DNA from: Aliterella atlantica CENA595
GTDB lineage: Bacteria; Cyanobacteriota; Cyanobacteriia; Cyanobacteriales; Chroococcidiopsidaceae
DNA: 64,000 nt
Assembly (NCBI RefSeq): GCF_000952155.1
Contig: NZ_JYON01000019.1
Span: 1-64,000, forward strand
Direction of reading: 5' to 3'
The translations under genes were made by a program, and so were the position numbers. This document shows, in pieces, positions 8,354-17,588 of this stretch. A model generated the notes under the pieces. The model saw only the letters and a list, made by a program, of their open reading frames with translations, was not told where the DNA came from and did no database searches. Positions within the stretch are counted from its first letter, which is position 1. Each line of letters begins with the position of its first letter.

Positions 8354-9622
8354 TCAAATGCGATCGCTAGCAATCTGGTTCCAAGCCTGAATAACGCTCT
8401 GCAAAGAGCGCGGTAAACGATCTTGGTTTATGTCGGTGTAGCTAGTGGTTGCCCTTTGGCTAGTCAAAGTAACATTCATAAAATCAGCCGTACCCCTAGA
8501 AGGCGGGTAACTTAGACCGTCAAATCCCTCAAATCGCTGTTGTTGTAGCAATCGCTCAAACTGCCTAACTTGTTGGCGAGAAATCTGATAAGTTTGAGGT
8601 CGAGCATTATTGCGATCGCTAACTAAAACCCTAACTACTCGCCCATCTGCAAATAGTATAGTTTCATAAGTACGACCAGCAATTCCACCACTGGCGATCG
8701 CGCGGAAGACTTCATCACTTTCTAGATCGGGTGGTAACTGACTGCGAGGAATTTCAACAGGTCTAATCTCGCTCGATGCATTATTGTCAAAAGAGCTAGC
8801 AGCTTCGTCCAAAACGATTGCACTGTCCATATCGCCTGTGCGATAGACTAAACGATCTCGCCCAGATTCTACTGTAACTAACCAACCAGGGACGATTTCT
8901 GCTGCACATTGATAGTCAAGACGACCTAATCCCAAACAGCTATCAGACCAATTGCGCCGCTGCGCGCGGACAACTTCTACTTGAGAAGTCGAGACATTCA
9001 ACTGCCGTGCAGCATTACGCAAGACCGCCCTAGCAATACTATTAGGGAGTTTATTAGTATTACTAGCTGAATTTTCCCCTTGTAAGCGCAAAACTCGCCC
9101 AGTGCTGTCAGTACGGTAGACCCAAGTGCGACGATTATTAGATACTACCACCCGCCACCCATCTACTAATGCTTGAGTGCAAATTTCATCAGGTCTAGCC
9201 AAACCCAAACAGCCATCAGACCAAGTTTGGCGACTAGATTGAGTCACTTGCAATCGTCCTGGCGCAATTCCCGTACGTTTAGATAAATCTAGAATTACCG
9301 CGTTAGCAAGGCGTGCGGGTAGTTGACCTCTACTAGAATTTCTTCTACGTCCGCGATCGCCTTCATAATTATCGCTACCTCTATTTCTGCGTCCGCGATT
9401 GTCTTCATAATTGTCGCTACCTCTACCTCTGCGCCCGCGATCGTCATAACTATCATCACTACCGCGATCGGCAATTAGTTCGCCCTTAGTTGCCTGCGTG
9501 ACAGCAGTAGCATTTTGTACCAAAATAGAACTACTACTTAAAGACAAAATTCCCGTCAAAAATAATGCAGAAGCCAGCCTGTGCGGATGTTTAGGCAAAC
9601 GCTTTTTTACTTGTGATTTCAT
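8354..9622 (-). CDS. Secreted protein with two WSDGCLGL repeats
   Basis: The open frame extends to 9847, but the ATG at 9622 gives a basic N-terminus and a convincing signal peptide (HRLASALFLTGILSLSSSSIL), so I start there; 9682 is an alternative. After the signal comes a low-complexity Asp/Arg/Gly/Ser stretch (RGSDNYEDNRGRRN-type units). Two repeats of about 75 residues follow, each with WSDGCLGL or WSDSCLGL, a second Cys about 9-10 residues on, GW(R/L)V(V/T)V and VYRTD. The paired cysteines suggest one disulfide per repeat. A C-terminal domain (about the last 120 residues) contains RSQLPPDLESDEVFRAI. The function is unknown, and such repeats recur in cyanobacterial exported proteins. It is divergent from the glycoside hydrolase gene at 9783. 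Confidence 0.75.
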   Translation of the reverse strand: MKSQVKKRLPKHPHRLASALFLTGILSLSSSSILVQNATAVTQATKGELIADRGSDDSYDDRGRRGRGSDNYEDNRGRRNRGSDNYEGDRGRRRNSSRGQLPARLANAVILDLSKRTGIAPGRLQVTQSSRQTWSDGCLGLARPDEICTQALVDGWRVVVSNNRRTWVYRTDSTGRVLRLQGENSASNTNKLPNSIARAVLRNAARQLNVSTSQVEVVRAQRRNWSDSCLGLGRLDYQCAAEIVPGWLVTVESGRDRLVYRTGDMDSAIVLDEAASSFDNNASSEIRPVEIPRSQLPPDLESDEVFRAIASGGIAGRTYETILFADGRVVRVLVSDRNNARPQTYQISRQQVRQFERLLQQQRFEGFDGLSYPPSRGTADFMNVTLTSQRATTSYTDINQDRLPRSLQSVIQAWNQIASDRI

Positions 9623-9782
9623 ATTAAATAATAAATCTTGTAGCCATTTATAGGCAGTTAACAAAAAACTAGACGCTGGCATAATGTTAATTTGTTCCGA
9701 AGTTTTACATAAGCGATCGCAAGCAACTATAGTCTGTGAAAATCGTCTATCGGTTACTTGTATCCAATTAATTGGCAAAATA

Positions 9783-10985
9783 ATGTTGAAAATCCGCCGC
9801 CCGCAGCTAATTGCTAGTTTATTGGCTTTGAGCCTAATAATTGTCATGATGCTGCAACTACCCGCATCAACTCAAACCGCTCGCACAGCCAAAACAGAGC
9901 TAAGAGGAGTCTGGCTGACAAATATTGATAGTAACGTTCTATTTGGACGCGATCGCCTCAGCAGCGCCATCAAAACTTTAAAAGAACTTAATTTTAATAC
10001 TCTTTACCCGACCGTTTGGAATTGGGGATATACACTTTACCCTAGTCCTGTTGCTCAAAAAGTAATCGGGCGATCGCAAGATCCCGAACCTGGACTCAAA
10101 GGGCGCGATATGCTCAAAGAAACGATCGCGCAAGGACATCAAAAAGGTATGGATGTCATACCTTGGTTTGAATTTGGCTTTATGGCTCCTGCTGATTCTA
10201 GCCTAGCCCAGCGCCATCCTAACTGGCTAACTAGCCGCCGCGACGGGAGCAAAATTTGGAAAGAAGGTAAGCACGATCGCGTCTGGCTCAATCCCTTCCG
10301 CCCAGAAGTACAAAACTTTATCCAAAACCTAATTGTCGAAATTGTCAGCAAATACGATGTAGATGGTATTCAGTTCGACGATCACTTCGGCTTACCCTCA
10401 GAGTTAGGATACGATGCATACACAACCAGGCTGTATAAAAACGAACATCGCGGCAAAAATCCACCCGCCAACCCCAAAGATCCCGAATGGGTGCGTTGGA
10501 GAGCAGACAAAATTACTCAATATCTGCAAAGAGTATTTAAAGCAGTCAAAGCCCGCAAACCCAACTGCGTCATTTCAATTGCTCCCAACCCGCAGCGCGT
10601 TTCCTACGACTTATTTTTAGCAGATTGGGAAAAGTGGGAGCGCCTGGGATTAGTGGAGGAATTAGTTTTGCAAGTATATCGCAACGATTTGAACGTATTT
10701 ATTTCTGAATTAGAATACCCAGAAGTGCAAGTTGCCAAAAAACATATTCCTGTCAGCATCGGTATTTTATCAGGCTTAAAAAATCGTGCTGTAGCTTCAG
10801 CCCAGATCCAAGATCAAGTCACAGCTAGCCGAGAGCGAGAATTTGCAGGCGTTTCTTTCTTCTTCTACGAGACATTGTGGAATCTGAGCCAAGAACCACC
10901 AACAAGTCGCCAATCAGCCTTCAAAAATATGTTTGCAGAACCCGTAAAGCGTCCAAACGTATTAACAGGTTGGAAACCAAATTAA
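9783..10985 (+). CDS. Secreted family-10-like glycoside hydrolase (GHL10/DUF187)
   Basis: The frame is open from 9684, but the ATG at 9783 gives a clean signal or membrane segment (LIASLLALSLIIVMMLQLPAS), so I use it. The mature part is a TIM-barrel of the GHL10 type. ELRGVWLTNIDSNVLF opens the barrel, WFEFGFMAP and WLNPFRPEVQNFI form its middle, and DVDGIQFDDHFG carries the acidic residues where this family has its likely catalytic acids. Later come ISIAPNP and LVLQVYRN. Length (400 residues) fits the family. The substrate is expected to be an envelope or extracellular polysaccharide. It starts a same-strand group of envelope genes (CHAT, CsgG-like, glycosyltransferase), each with its own spacing of 110-230 bases. 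Confidence 0.82.
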   Translation: MLKIRRPQLIASLLALSLIIVMMLQLPASTQTARTAKTELRGVWLTNIDSNVLFGRDRLSSAIKTLKELNFNTLYPTVWNWGYTLYPSPVAQKVIGRSQDPEPGLKGRDMLKETIAQGHQKGMDVIPWFEFGFMAPADSSLAQRHPNWLTSRRDGSKIWKEGKHDRVWLNPFRPEVQNFIQNLIVEIVSKYDVDGIQFDDHFGLPSELGYDAYTTRLYKNEHRGKNPPANPKDPEWVRWRADKITQYLQRVFKAVKARKPNCVISIAPNPQRVSYDLFLADWEKWERLGLVEELVLQVYRNDLNVFISELEYPEVQVAKKHIPVSIGILSGLKNRAVASAQIQDQVTASREREFAGVSFFFYETLWNLSQEPPTSRQSAFKNMFAEPVKRPNVLTGWKPN

Positions 10986-10995
10986 ACAATTGTAG

Positions 10996-11016
10996 AGACG
11001 TAGCACTGCTACGTCT
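10996..11016. repeat. Dispersed AGACGTAGC palindrome, copy 1
   Basis: AGACGTAGC-ACT-GCTACGTCT is a perfect 9-base inverted repeat just after the glycoside hydrolase stop. Near-identical copies lie at 22862-22882 and 49277-49297, so it is a dispersed element; it could act as a 3' end hairpin. Confidence 0.75.
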
Positions 11017-11169
11017 AAGCACCCAGTAGAAAGTACAAAAATCCACCTAACCCAAAGAGATTATTGCGATCGCCAGTATTAAGTAATTAATACCCCATGA
11101 CTGAAAGTGTGGCGCGACGTTTTAGGGAGCGAGTTTGGATTGAAACCCAAATGAATTAATGATTAATTT

Positions 11170-11201
11170 CATTCGTAATTACGAATTACGAATTACGAAT
11201 T
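11170..11201. repeat. TAATTCG-type heptamer tandem repeat
   Basis: An ATTCGTAATT unit followed by three tandem ATTACGA units, immediately upstream of the CHAT gene. The alternative TTG start at 11200 lies inside the repeat, which is one reason to prefer ATG 11218. Confidence 0.75.
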
Positions 11202-11217
11202 GTTTTGGTCAGTATAT

Positions 11218-12999
11218 ATGTCTAAGTTAAACAGCCTGAGTGCAACCATCATCTTAATATTTGCGGGATTTGAACCACCTATAGCACTGGCGCAGACTCC
11301 ACAATATAAAGGCAATGCTTGGATATTGACAAGACCAAACTTTGCTTACACTGGTGGGCGCTGTGTCGTAAATGGCTCCTTTGAAGATATCCAACGCCCG
11401 CTGTATCAAAATGGTAATATCCTGCGGGGCGGAATTGGACAAAATGTTTCTCAATTAAACATTCAAGATAGCAACATTCAGGGCGAAGGATTTACAGTTA
11501 GCGATCGCTCCTCTGGCGAACCCGATCCTAACCAAGTAGGGACAATTACCGATACATTTAACGGTTCCTTGCGCTCTGATGGCGTATTTGCGGGTACTGT
11601 CACTACTACTTATTACCGATCGGGCGATCGCATTTGTCAGACTTCAGGCGCGTTTACCTTAGTTCGCCAATCAGCCGCCGATCCCAATCAAACTCGTAGC
11701 GTTACACTCATCGATAGATCGACATTTGAAACTAGATTTCGCAGCGCACCTACAGAACAAGCAGCTAGCTTATTTGAAGCTCAACAGACAAATGCGATCG
11801 CCAAGCATTTAGACGTACCGCCACCAAAACCTCCTACTTTACGCGAAATTTCTCAAGATTTAGCCAAAATAGAGCAGAAAACACAGGAAAAACCTGCTCT
11901 TAGCTACGTTGTCACTCTTAAGGATCGTTTAGATTTAGTTTTGGTGCTACCGCGTAAAGATGCTACCAAAAATTCAGATTCTTTACCTGTGCGGCGCATT
12001 ACCTTACGCGCTAATGCGGAAGACATCCAGAAGTTAGCTCAAGAATTTCGTCAAGAAGTCACAAATTCACGCAAAACTAATACAACTAGCTACCTAAGTT
12101 CGGCACAAAAATTGCATGAATTGTTGATTGCACCTTTAGAGCCAGAATTACAAGCAAATAAAGTTAAAACTTTAATTATCTCCGCCGATAATCATTTGCG
12201 ATCGATTCCCTTAGCCGCCCTCCACGATGGCAAACAGTTTTTAATTGAAAAGTATAGTATTGCTCTTATTCCCAGTTTTGCCATGACAGATACGCGCTAC
12301 AAAGATTTGCGTAAGACAACTTTGCTAGCAATGGGTATTTCTAAAAGCACCCAAGAGCAAATACCCCTACCCGCCGTAGCTGTAGAAGTCTCAGAATTAT
12401 CGCAACAATGGTCGCAAAGTAAAGGCTTTTTAGATGAGGAATTTACACTCAACAAGCTTAAATCCCTAACTCAGGAGCAACGCTACGGAATTATTCATTT
12501 GGCGACTCACGCAGAATTTCAAAAAGGAGAGCGAGATAAGTCATTTATTCAATTTTGGGGCGAGAAACTGCGGCTTGACAAATTACGACAATACACGAGC
12601 GAATCAGGCTGGAATAAAAACCCCACTATAGAAATGTTAGTGCTGAGTGCTTGTCGCACCGCATTAGGCGACGAACAAGCAGAATTAGGTTTTGCTGGAC
12701 TTGCATTTCAAGCAGGTGTAAAAACTGTAGTTGGTAGTCTTTGGTATGTCAGCGATACAGCATCTTTGACTTTGATGAGTGAATTTTATTCGCAACTGAA
12801 AAATGCACCCACTCGTAGCGAAGCCCTCAGACAAGCTCAAGTTGCTATGTTGCAAGGTAAAGTTGAGTTAAAAGAAAGACAGATAAAACTATCCAACGGG
12901 CAAAGCGTAACCTTACCATCAAACTTAAGCGGCGCTAAATTGAATCTCACTCATCCTTACTATTGGTCTGCTTATACCTTAGTAGGCAACTGGAATTGA
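11218..12999 (+). CDS. Secreted CHAT-domain protein (caspase/separase-like fold)
   Basis: The ATG at 11218 gives MSKLNSLSATIILIFAGF, a signal peptide; the TTG at 11200 adds only six residues lying in a repeat. Residues about 30-155 are a lipocalin-like, glycine-rich domain of unknown type with three cysteines. A linker follows, then a CHAT domain over about 200-593. The predicted peptidase dyad is present: the His of IIHLATHAEF (H431) and the Cys of LVLSACRTALG (C479). The typical ending PYYWSAYTLVGNW is also there. CHAT proteins in bacteria are proteases or protease-like scaffolds. A signal peptide puts this one outside the cytoplasm, unlike the effector proteases of defence systems. The next gene encodes a CsgG-like exported protein on the same strand. 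Confidence 0.85.
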   Translation: MSKLNSLSATIILIFAGFEPPIALAQTPQYKGNAWILTRPNFAYTGGRCVVNGSFEDIQRPLYQNGNILRGGIGQNVSQLNIQDSNIQGEGFTVSDRSSGEPDPNQVGTITDTFNGSLRSDGVFAGTVTTTYYRSGDRICQTSGAFTLVRQSAADPNQTRSVTLIDRSTFETRFRSAPTEQAASLFEAQQTNAIAKHLDVPPPKPPTLREISQDLAKIEQKTQEKPALSYVVTLKDRLDLVLVLPRKDATKNSDSLPVRRITLRANAEDIQKLAQEFRQEVTNSRKTNTTSYLSSAQKLHELLIAPLEPELQANKVKTLIISADNHLRSIPLAALHDGKQFLIEKYSIALIPSFAMTDTRYKDLRKTTLLAMGISKSTQEQIPLPAVAVEVSELSQQWSQSKGFLDEEFTLNKLKSLTQEQRYGIIHLATHAEFQKGERDKSFIQFWGEKLRLDKLRQYTSESGWNKNPTIEMLVLSACRTALGDEQAELGFAGLAFQAGVKTVVGSLWYVSDTASLTLMSEFYSQLKNAPTRSEALRQAQVAMLQGKVELKERQIKLSNGQSVTLPSNLSGAKLNLTHPYYWSAYTLVGNWN

Positions 13000-13113
13000 A
13001 TTAAAAAATTTTGATGAAGTCAGTTTTCAGATTTCAGGAAATGTACTTAAATTGATGTATTTACAGATGCGAGTAGTTAATGTACTCCGTCTAGTTGCGA
13101 AGGTGGTTATCAA

Positions 13114-14115
13114 GTGAAAATCGAAGCTCGTTCTGTGTGTCTGGGATTAAGCGCGTTAATTGTTACTAACTTTTTTTTACCAACACCTGTTATCTCTCAA
13201 TCAATATCTAGTCAAGTACAGATTGCTCAAGCGCAAAAACCAGTAGAACGCAAGCGCATTGCGGTATTGGACTTTGATTTTGCTAGCACTGGTGGTTCGG
13301 GTTTTTATTACGGCTGGCTAGGAATAGGTCCTGCTAAGGGTGTCAGCGAACTATTGACTAATACTTTAGTTAAAGATGGCAGCTATATTGTTTTAGAACG
13401 TAGCAAAATTGATGAGATTCTTAAAGAACAAAATTTAGGTGCATCTGGACGTATAGATGCTTCTACAGCAGCGCAAATAGGTAAGTTGCTAGGCGCAGAT
13501 GCAGTAATTATTGGAACAATATCCCAATTTAACGTCGAACAGTCACAATCTGGTGGAACGCTTGGTTTTCTAGGGTTTGGTGGTAGTGCAGACAAAACTA
13601 AAGCAGTGGTTCAAGTTACCGCCCGTTTAGTTAGTACAACAACTGGCGAGATTTTGGCGGCTGCTGAGGGAGAAGGGAAATCAAGCAAAGGCGGTGGAAG
13701 TTTTAGTATTTTCGGTGTGAGCGCTAATACTAGCTCTAACAAAGTTGACAGTCTTTTGAGTGCGGCGGCGGAAACGGCTGTAAATAAGGTAAGCGGAGAA
13801 CTGGTAAGCGCTGGAGCTAAACTTGCAGCATTGCCTTCTGTTTTACCCACTGTTGAAGGTGTAGTTGCTGATATTACAGGTAATTTGATTACTATCAACA
13901 AAGGTAATGAATCTGGTTTTAGAAGCGGGATCGGTGTTTCTATAGAGCGCGTAGTCAAACAAGTTAAAGATCCGCAAACTGGTAAGGTGCTACGCACTAT
14001 TACATCTCCAGTAGGCAGAATTGAGCTAATTGAAGTCAGTAATGGTTATTCAACAGGCAAAATTGTATCGGGTTCGGGGTTTAAAGTCGGGGATGTAGCT
14101 AAAGCAGTTCAATAA
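13114..14115 (+). CDS. CsgG-like exported protein
   Basis: GTG start at 13114 with GAAGGTGG 8 bases upstream, followed by a signal peptide (LGLSALIVTNFFLPTPVISQ). There is no lipobox cysteine, so it is probably soluble or outer-membrane associated rather than a lipoprotein. The CsgG/curli-assembly-like domain spans residues about 45-225: KRIAVLDFDFAS, GVSELLTNTLVKDGSYIVLERSKIDEIL, then LLGADAVIIGTISQF. A glycine-rich stretch occurs near 150-165 and 195-205. The C-terminal third (about 240-333) is a separate beta-rich domain with GNLITINKGNESGFRSG and GFKVGDVAKAV. Classical CsgG forms a secretion pore, but many relatives do not, so transport should not be assumed. It lies 114 bases after the CHAT gene and ends with a terminator. 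Confidence 0.8.
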   Translation: MKIEARSVCLGLSALIVTNFFLPTPVISQSISSQVQIAQAQKPVERKRIAVLDFDFASTGGSGFYYGWLGIGPAKGVSELLTNTLVKDGSYIVLERSKIDEILKEQNLGASGRIDASTAAQIGKLLGADAVIIGTISQFNVEQSQSGGTLGFLGFGGSADKTKAVVQVTARLVSTTTGEILAAAEGEGKSSKGGGSFSIFGVSANTSSNKVDSLLSAAAETAVNKVSGELVSAGAKLAALPSVLPTVEGVVADITGNLITINKGNESGFRSGIGVSIERVVKQVKDPQTGKVLRTITSPVGRIELIEVSNGYSTGKIVSGSGFKVGDVAKAVQ

Positions 14116-14254
14116 TACTAGACCTCTTGCATAAGTCCATAATTTCAACGGACAAGGGAGACAAGGAGGGCAAGGAAGAAGAAGATAGGATTGCTAATTT
14201 ACAGAGCGTTGCCTACTTTTGCAAGAAATCTACTGTTTAAGCGATCGCTCCCCT

Positions 14255-14286
14255 ATAGCTCCCTGCAATAAGGGAGCTATTTTGTT
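14255..14286 (+). terminator. Rho-independent terminator
   Basis: ATAGCTCCCT and AGGGAGCTAT form a 10-base perfect stem over a six-base loop, followed by TTTGTT. It lies between the CsgG-like gene and the glycosyltransferase gene. The gap before it also holds a purine-rich GACAAGG-type repeat. Confidence 0.85.
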
Positions 14287-14331
14287 ATCTACTGCTTGCA
14301 GTAAACTAAAGCAGTTTCTTGAGCAATACTT

Positions 14332-15405
14332 TTGAAATTGAGTCAACTTCTAGTTAATTTAGCTTTTGTTAGCAACAAACCAACAGGCATAACTACTTAT
14401 GCTAGTAACTTAATTCCGCATCTAGAAAAGCTCCAGCCCACGCTTTTAAGCGCTCGTCCAATTGAAGATAGTGCGTGTTACCCAGTAGCGCCAAATTTAA
14501 CCCCAGATGAAGGTAGCAAAGGACATTTTCGCCGTTTGCGCTGGACGCAATTTCAACTACCGCAAATATACAAGCAACTGCGATCGCATTTATTATTCTC
14601 CCCGATCCCAGAAGCTCCTTTATTTACTAACTGTCGCTATATTGTCACCGTTCACGATTTGATCCCCTTGCGTTTTGCCAAGAAGTCGCCTTTAACTTTA
14701 TATAGTCGCTACTACGTCCCCCAAGTTCTCGCTCAAGCGCAACACATTATTTGCAACTCTACAGCTACCGCCCAAGATATTACCCGCTTTTTTGGCGTTG
14801 CAGCAAGTAAGATTACGCCAATTCTATTGGCACATGACGAGCAACATTTTCGCTGGCTCGATTTACCTAAACAAAATTACTTTCTTTATATCGGACGACA
14901 AGACCCTTATAAGAATTTACAGCGAACGATCGCAGCTTTTGCCACAATACCAAATTGCCGCGACTACCAACTGTGGCTAGCAGGCTCTTTTGATTCCCGT
15001 TATACCCCTACACTCAAAGCCTTAATAGACAATTTAGGGATAACAGAGCAAGTAAAATTTTTAGACTACGTTCCTTACAGCCAACTACCCGTAATTATCA
15101 ATGGTGCGATCGCTCTTGTATTTCCTAGCTTATGGGAAGGTTTCGGCTTTCCAGTCTTAGAAGCAATGGCTTGCGGTACTCCGGTAATTACTTCTAACAT
15201 CTCCTCGCTACCAGAAGTAGCAGGAAACGCAGCCTTATTAGTCGATCCTTATAATACCGAGGAAATCAGCGCTGCAATGCAGGAAATCGCTAACTCCGAG
15301 CAAATGCGATCGCACCTGCGCGAACTTGGTTTAACGAGAGCCAGCGAATTTAGCTGGGAAAAAACCGGACAAGCGACGGTAAAAGTATTATCTCAGTATT
15401 TGTAG
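14332..15405 (+). CDS. Glycosyltransferase family 4 (GT-B fold)
   Basis: A cytoplasmic or membrane-peripheral sugar transferase using a nucleotide sugar. The N-terminal Rossmann half includes [16 protein letters not shown] (the glycine-rich acceptor loop) and [13 protein letters not shown] with [10 protein letters not shown]. The C-terminal half has [21 protein letters not shown]. The EX7E-type donor motif follows in [24 protein letters not shown], with the two Glu of [10 protein letters not shown]. The length of 357 is normal. The start is TTG 14332 ([17 protein letters not shown] follows), as no upstream ATG is in frame. It is likely to act in extracellular polysaccharide or glycoprotein synthesis; the sugar is unknown. 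Confidence 0.88.
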   Translation: MKLSQLLVNLAFVSNKPTGITTYASNLIPHLEKLQPTLLSARPIEDSACYPVAPNLTPDEGSKGHFRRLRWTQFQLPQIYKQLRSHLLFSPIPEAPLFTNCRYIVTVHDLIPLRFAKKSPLTLYSRYYVPQVLAQAQHIICNSTATAQDITRFFGVAASKITPILLAHDEQHFRWLDLPKQNYFLYIGRQDPYKNLQRTIAAFATIPNCRDYQLWLAGSFDSRYTPTLKALIDNLGITEQVKFLDYVPYSQLPVIINGAIALVFPSLWEGFGFPVLEAMACGTPVITSNISSLPEVAGNAALLVDPYNTEEISAAMQEIANSEQMRSHLRELGLTRASEFSWEKTGQATVKVLSQYL

Positions 15406-15514
15406 GGAAACTTCGATAATTCGTAATTCGTAATTCGTAATTATTAAGAGGGAATACAGGGGAAACTTCGATAATTCGTAATTCGTAATTCGTAATTGCA
15501 AGAGGGACTAACTG
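15405..15514. repeat. 55-base direct duplication containing heptamer repeats
   Basis: GGGAAACTTCGATAATTCG starts at 15405 and again at 15460. Each copy contains three to four TAATTCG heptamers and ends AAGAGGGA. The unit is 55 bases, with near-perfect identity over the first 38. It fills the 3' region of the glycosyltransferase gene, so the repeat family evidently grows by local duplication. Confidence 0.85.
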
Positions 15515-15735
15515 GGAGATCTTCCTGATATCCATACATAAATGTAGCGATCGCCCCCTACCTAAAAACCATTACCTGCAACCGTTTTAGCTAGGATCGA
15601 GGTAGAAACAAGCAAATTAACTGCAAAAGTTTTACCAAACTTTCATCAAAAATAGGGTTTTGGTTCTGTATTTGATAGACAAACAACATGGAACCAGAGT
15701 TAGAATCGATGCGTCCAATTGCAAAGTGTAGTTTT

Positions 15736-16407
15736 ATGACAAACGTTGTGACTCTCCACACCGACGAGCAAATCGCGCTCTGGCTGCGCGGACTGTTAAC
15801 CATTGCCTGGGCAGACGGCAACTTTGATGCCGACGAACAAGAGCTAATCGCGGCATTAACCCAGGAAACGAGCGTTACAAGCGTTAGTTTAGGCTCAATC
15901 GAACCAATAGCACCTCAAGAACTTGCAGCAGCCTTTGGGCAAGATAGCGCTGCCGCTGAGAACTTTTTGCGTACAGCAGTAATGGTAGCGATCGCAGATG
16001 GCATTTACTCGATCTGTGAAGCTCACCTATTACATCAATTTTGTCAAGCACTAGGATTGCCGAAAACAATTTTAGCAGGCTTGCAATGTACTCTTTGCGA
16101 CCCAGAACGTGGTATGACTGTGAACTCGACTACTTCGCTTACACCTGATTGCGATACCTTGCGCCCCGTCCGTAAATGGCTAGACGGCTTAGAGATCCAC
16201 GATCCCAAGTTAGCTCGGTTTCTCTGCAAGATGATCCCAGCACAATGTCCGTTTGAACGAGATGTCAATTTGTTTGGACAAAAAATCGTTCATATCCCAC
16301 CATTATGCAAACTCAATCCTTTATACGAGCAACTGGTAGGTCTACGTTTCCGCGCTTTATCTTATTTGGCAGATGATTGTCACGAAGATATCTCAAATTA
16401 CTGCTAA
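15736..16407 (+). CDS. TerB-like domain fused to Mo-dependent nitrogenase C-terminal (Mo-nitro_C) domain
   Basis: The frame opens at 15688, but MTNVVTLHTDEQIALWLRG at 15736 looks like the natural N-terminus. Residues about 1-115 resemble the TerB/DjlA helical metal-binding family: LLTIAWADGNFDADEQELI and AVMVAIADGIYSICE are its two acidic AxADGxxxxxE motifs. The last 85 residues match the Mo-nitro_C family (RPVRKWLDGLEIHDPKLARFL, MIPAQCPFERD and LNPLYEQLVGLRFRALSYL). That family was named for its occurrence at nitrogenase C-termini in cyanobacteria, but it is usually free-standing and has no known reaction. There are no nif genes here. It lies 68 bases upstream of obg on the same strand. Confidence 0.8.
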   Translation: MTNVVTLHTDEQIALWLRGLLTIAWADGNFDADEQELIAALTQETSVTSVSLGSIEPIAPQELAAAFGQDSAAAENFLRTAVMVAIADGIYSICEAHLLHQFCQALGLPKTILAGLQCTLCDPERGMTVNSTTSLTPDCDTLRPVRKWLDGLEIHDPKLARFLCKMIPAQCPFERDVNLFGQKIVHIPPLCKLNPLYEQLVGLRFRALSYLADDCHEDISNYC

Positions 16408-16475
16408 ACCAATTAAGCTTTAGCATGGAATACAGGAGCTAGTAGCTAGAAAGTAATAGCTAAAAGCTAAAAATT

Positions 16476-17486
16476 ATGCAATTTATCGATCGAGCAGAAG
16501 TTGAAGTTGAAGCAGGTAAAGGCGGCGATGGGATTGTTGCCTTCAGACGCGAGAAATACGTACCTGCAGGCGGACCAGCAGGTGGAAATGGCGGGCGTGG
16601 TGGTTCGGTAATTTTGCAAAGTCAAGAGAACTTACAAACCTTACTGGACTTTAGATATAACCATCGCTTCCAAGCAGAAAATGGCGATCGCGGCGGTCCG
16701 AATAATTGTACGGGAGCTTCAGGGGATGACCTCATAATTGAAGTTCCCTGCGGTACGGCAGTTTATGACGCTGAGACTGGCGAACTTTTGGGCGATTTGA
16801 CTATACCCCAGCAAACCTTATGCGTTGCTGTTGGTGGTAAGGGAGGATTGGGCAACAAGCACTTTTTGAGCAATCGCAACCGCGCTCCTGAGTACGCTTT
16901 ACCTGGTTTAGAAGGAGAAAAACGCCTATTAGTGCTAGAGTTAAAACTTTTAGCAGAAGTAGGGATTATTGGGTTGCCGAATGCTGGTAAATCTACTTTA
17001 ATTTCTTCTTTGTCCGCCGCCCGTCCGAAAATAGCTGATTACCCATTTACTACGCTAGTGCCAAATTTGGGAGTAGTTCGCAAGCCGAGCGGAGATGGCA
17101 CAGTTTTTGCTGATATTCCTGGATTGATTGCTGGCGCTCATCAAGGAGCAGGTTTAGGACACGATTTCTTGCGTCATATCGAACGCACCCGCGTGCTGCT
17201 GCATTTAATTGATGTTACTGCGCCCGATCCGATCGCTGACTACCAAACTATTCAGCAAGAACTCCACGCTTACGGACGAGGACTTGCCCAACGCCCGCAG
17301 ATTTTAGCGATTAACAAAGTCGATGCAGTTGATGAAGATACTGCTGATGCGATCGCCAAAGAATTAGTGCGTTTGAGCCAAACCTCAGTTTACTTCATCT
17401 CGGCTGTAACTCGCCGAGGCTTAGACGAATTGATGCAGCAAGTTTGGCTAACTCTCGATCGCCAAAACGAAGTCCAACTTGCTTGA
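16476..17486 (+). CDS. obg: GTPase Obg (ribosome assembly)
   Basis: Essential GTPase acting in 50S subunit maturation and stress signalling. The N-terminal glycine-rich Obg fold (residues 1-157) begins [19 protein letters not shown] and has [14 protein letters not shown]. The G domain has G1 GLPNAGKST (about 165-173), G2 at YPFTT, G3 DIPGLI and G4 NKVD. At 336 residues it ends soon after the G domain and lacks the C-terminal OCT extension, as in many cyanobacterial Obg proteins. ATG 16476 is unambiguous. A perfect hairpin terminator follows at 17526. Confidence 0.96.
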   Translation: MQFIDRAEVEVEAGKGGDGIVAFRREKYVPAGGPAGGNGGRGGSVILQSQENLQTLLDFRYNHRFQAENGDRGGPNNCTGASGDDLIIEVPCGTAVYDAETGELLGDLTIPQQTLCVAVGGKGGLGNKHFLSNRNRAPEYALPGLEGEKRLLVLELKLLAEVGIIGLPNAGKSTLISSLSAARPKIADYPFTTLVPNLGVVRKPSGDGTVFADIPGLIAGAHQGAGLGHDFLRHIERTRVLLHLIDVTAPDPIADYQTIQQELHAYGRGLAQRPQILAINKVDAVDEDTADAIAKELVRLSQTSVYFISAVTRRGLDELMQQVWLTLDRQNEVQLA

Positions 17487-17525
17487 GTGAAGGGTTTCGT
17501 TGACTTGCAACGCACCCCAAACAAC

Positions 17526-17558
17526 AAAAGGGAAAAGCTAAACCTTTTCCCTTTTAAT
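17526..17558. terminator. Bidirectional hairpin terminator between obg and petE
   Basis: AAAAGGGAAAAG (17526-17537) and its exact complement CTTTTCCCTTTT (17544-17555) form a 12-base stem with a six-base loop. The A-tract and T-tract flanks allow it to serve both convergent genes. Confidence 0.9.
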
Positions 17559-17588
17559 AATTATCAACCGATCGCGCAGCTAAAGTTA

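Noticed and set aside
9623..9847. N-terminal extension of the secreted repeat protein
   Set aside because: It would bury the signal peptide, and its codons overlap the upstream region of the divergent glycoside hydrolase gene.
11200..11217. TTG start for the CHAT gene
   Set aside because: It lies inside the heptamer repeat and adds residues before a clean signal peptide that starts at ATG 11218.
13611..13997. 128-codon frame antisense to the CsgG-like gene
   Set aside because: The plus-strand frame has a signal peptide and CsgG motifs; the antisense one is a shadow with Leu/Pro/Ser bias.
11218..14115. CHAT gene as part of an anti-phage defence system
   Set aside because: The protein has a signal peptide, and no gasdermin, TPR-CHAT partner or CRISPR component is adjacent.
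15405..15514. Possible CRISPR array
   Set aside because: The repeats are 7-base tandem units and one 55-base duplication, without spacers of regular length and without cas genes.
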